From: Betaproteobacteria bacterium
Lineage (GTDB): Bacteria; Pseudomonadota; Gammaproteobacteria; Burkholderiales; SG8-41
Direction: 5' to 3'
Length of the DNA: 54,180 nucleotides
NCBI GenBank assembly: GCA_023266235.1
Contig: JAHFRL010000011.1
Location: forward strand, 15,880 to 70,059
Shown here: piece by piece, positions 54,041-54,180 of the stretch
Layout of the letters: each line of letters begins with the position of its first letter
How positions within the stretch are numbered: the stretch's first letter is position 1
Position numbers and translations under genes: made by a program
Notes under the pieces: model-generated
The model's database searches: none
What the model saw: the letters and a program-made list of their open reading frames with translations, nothing else
What the model was told of the DNA's origin: nothing

Positions 54041-54180
54041 CCTCAATAGAGCGCAGGCGCCTCTCGGAAGTCTCAATCCTGCGCCAGGATGTGAATATTC
54101 AACAACCGGACGTGCGATGGTGCATGGCGTCGATGTGGTTCGCCGGTTAAATTGGGCGCCATCAAGCCGTGGCAAATGCT
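54041..54180. other. Right end of the window, nothing recognised
   Basis: 140 nt after the XRE gene. No convincing gene start, repeat family, terminator or RNA is visible. Confidence 0.5.

Overview
The window looks like chromosomal DNA of a betaproteobacterium (Burkholderiales/Nitrosomonadales type), GC-rich and close to fully coding. The assignment rests on gene order: sigma factor-DUF3619-DUF3106; ilvB-ilvH-ilvC-psd-pssA-leuA; rplU-rpmA-obgE-proB divergent from ispB; proS next to rppH; pilS-pilR-ampD; plus two Bug-type (TctC) solute-binding proteins. No phage, insertion sequence, CRISPR array or replication origin is visible.

Layout. 1-1.07 kb: an ECF-type sigma operon on the minus strand, running off the left edge. 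1.3-8.2 kb: branched-chain amino acid synthesis (ilvB, ilvH, ilvC), phosphatidylethanolamine synthesis (psd, pssA) and leuA, the last preceded by a promoter and a 27-residue leucine-rich leader peptide. 8.3-15.1 kb: a kinase-like/BON protein, wrbA, yihY, a lytic transglycosylase, proS, a spermidine-synthase-like protein and rppH. 15.2-20.5 kb: a CBS protein, a rubrerythrin/Fe-S oxidoreductase/DUF3501 redox-stress operon with a rich promoter region, a cyclopropane-fatty-acid synthase and a CNP1-like protein. 20.5-26.6 kb: a decayed DUF3617-like gene, two orphan envelope proteins, proB-obgE-rpmA-rplU, ispB and tRNA-Pro(CGG). 26.7-31.2 kb: an AhpD-like protein, PP0621, pilS, pilR and ampD. 31.5-36 kb: nrdA-nrdB behind a tandem NrdR-box pair, then DUF2442. 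36-42 kb: small genes (histone-H1-like, DUF302, NrtS, KTSC), a threonine aldolase, a HAD phosphatase and two conserved hypotheticals. 41.4-47 kb: a 1114-residue adenylate cyclase/ATPase/TPR regulator followed 1 nt later by a Bug protein that lacks a signal peptide, then a normal exported Bug protein. 47-53.2 kb: a carboxymuconolactone-decarboxylase-like protein, an MFS transporter, and an ADP-forming acyl-CoA synthetase/acyl-CoA dehydrogenase/SDR set that looks like a carboxylic-acid catabolic operon. 53.4-54 kb: a HicB-like and an XRE antitoxin-like pair without a visible toxin.

The most unusual layer lies between the genes. At least 17 intergenic stretches carry low-complexity, 7-10-nt-period repeats of four word families: GTGAAGG/GTGAATGA, GAGAGGC, ACCGCCAAGGACGC, and GATAAACGC with GTGATTGA. 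Most are built as two inverted arms, so each copy can fold into a long hairpin. Wording differs between copies while the arms within one copy stay complementary. They abut stop codons, supply the C-terminal codons of three proteins, supply ribosome-binding sequence for at least one gene, and in one place form a terminator-like hairpin. Other leads are the apparently (near-)leaderless leu leader peptide, the FNR-like plus Fur/PerR-like sites at the rubrerythrin promoter, and the cyclase/cytoplasmic Bug pair.
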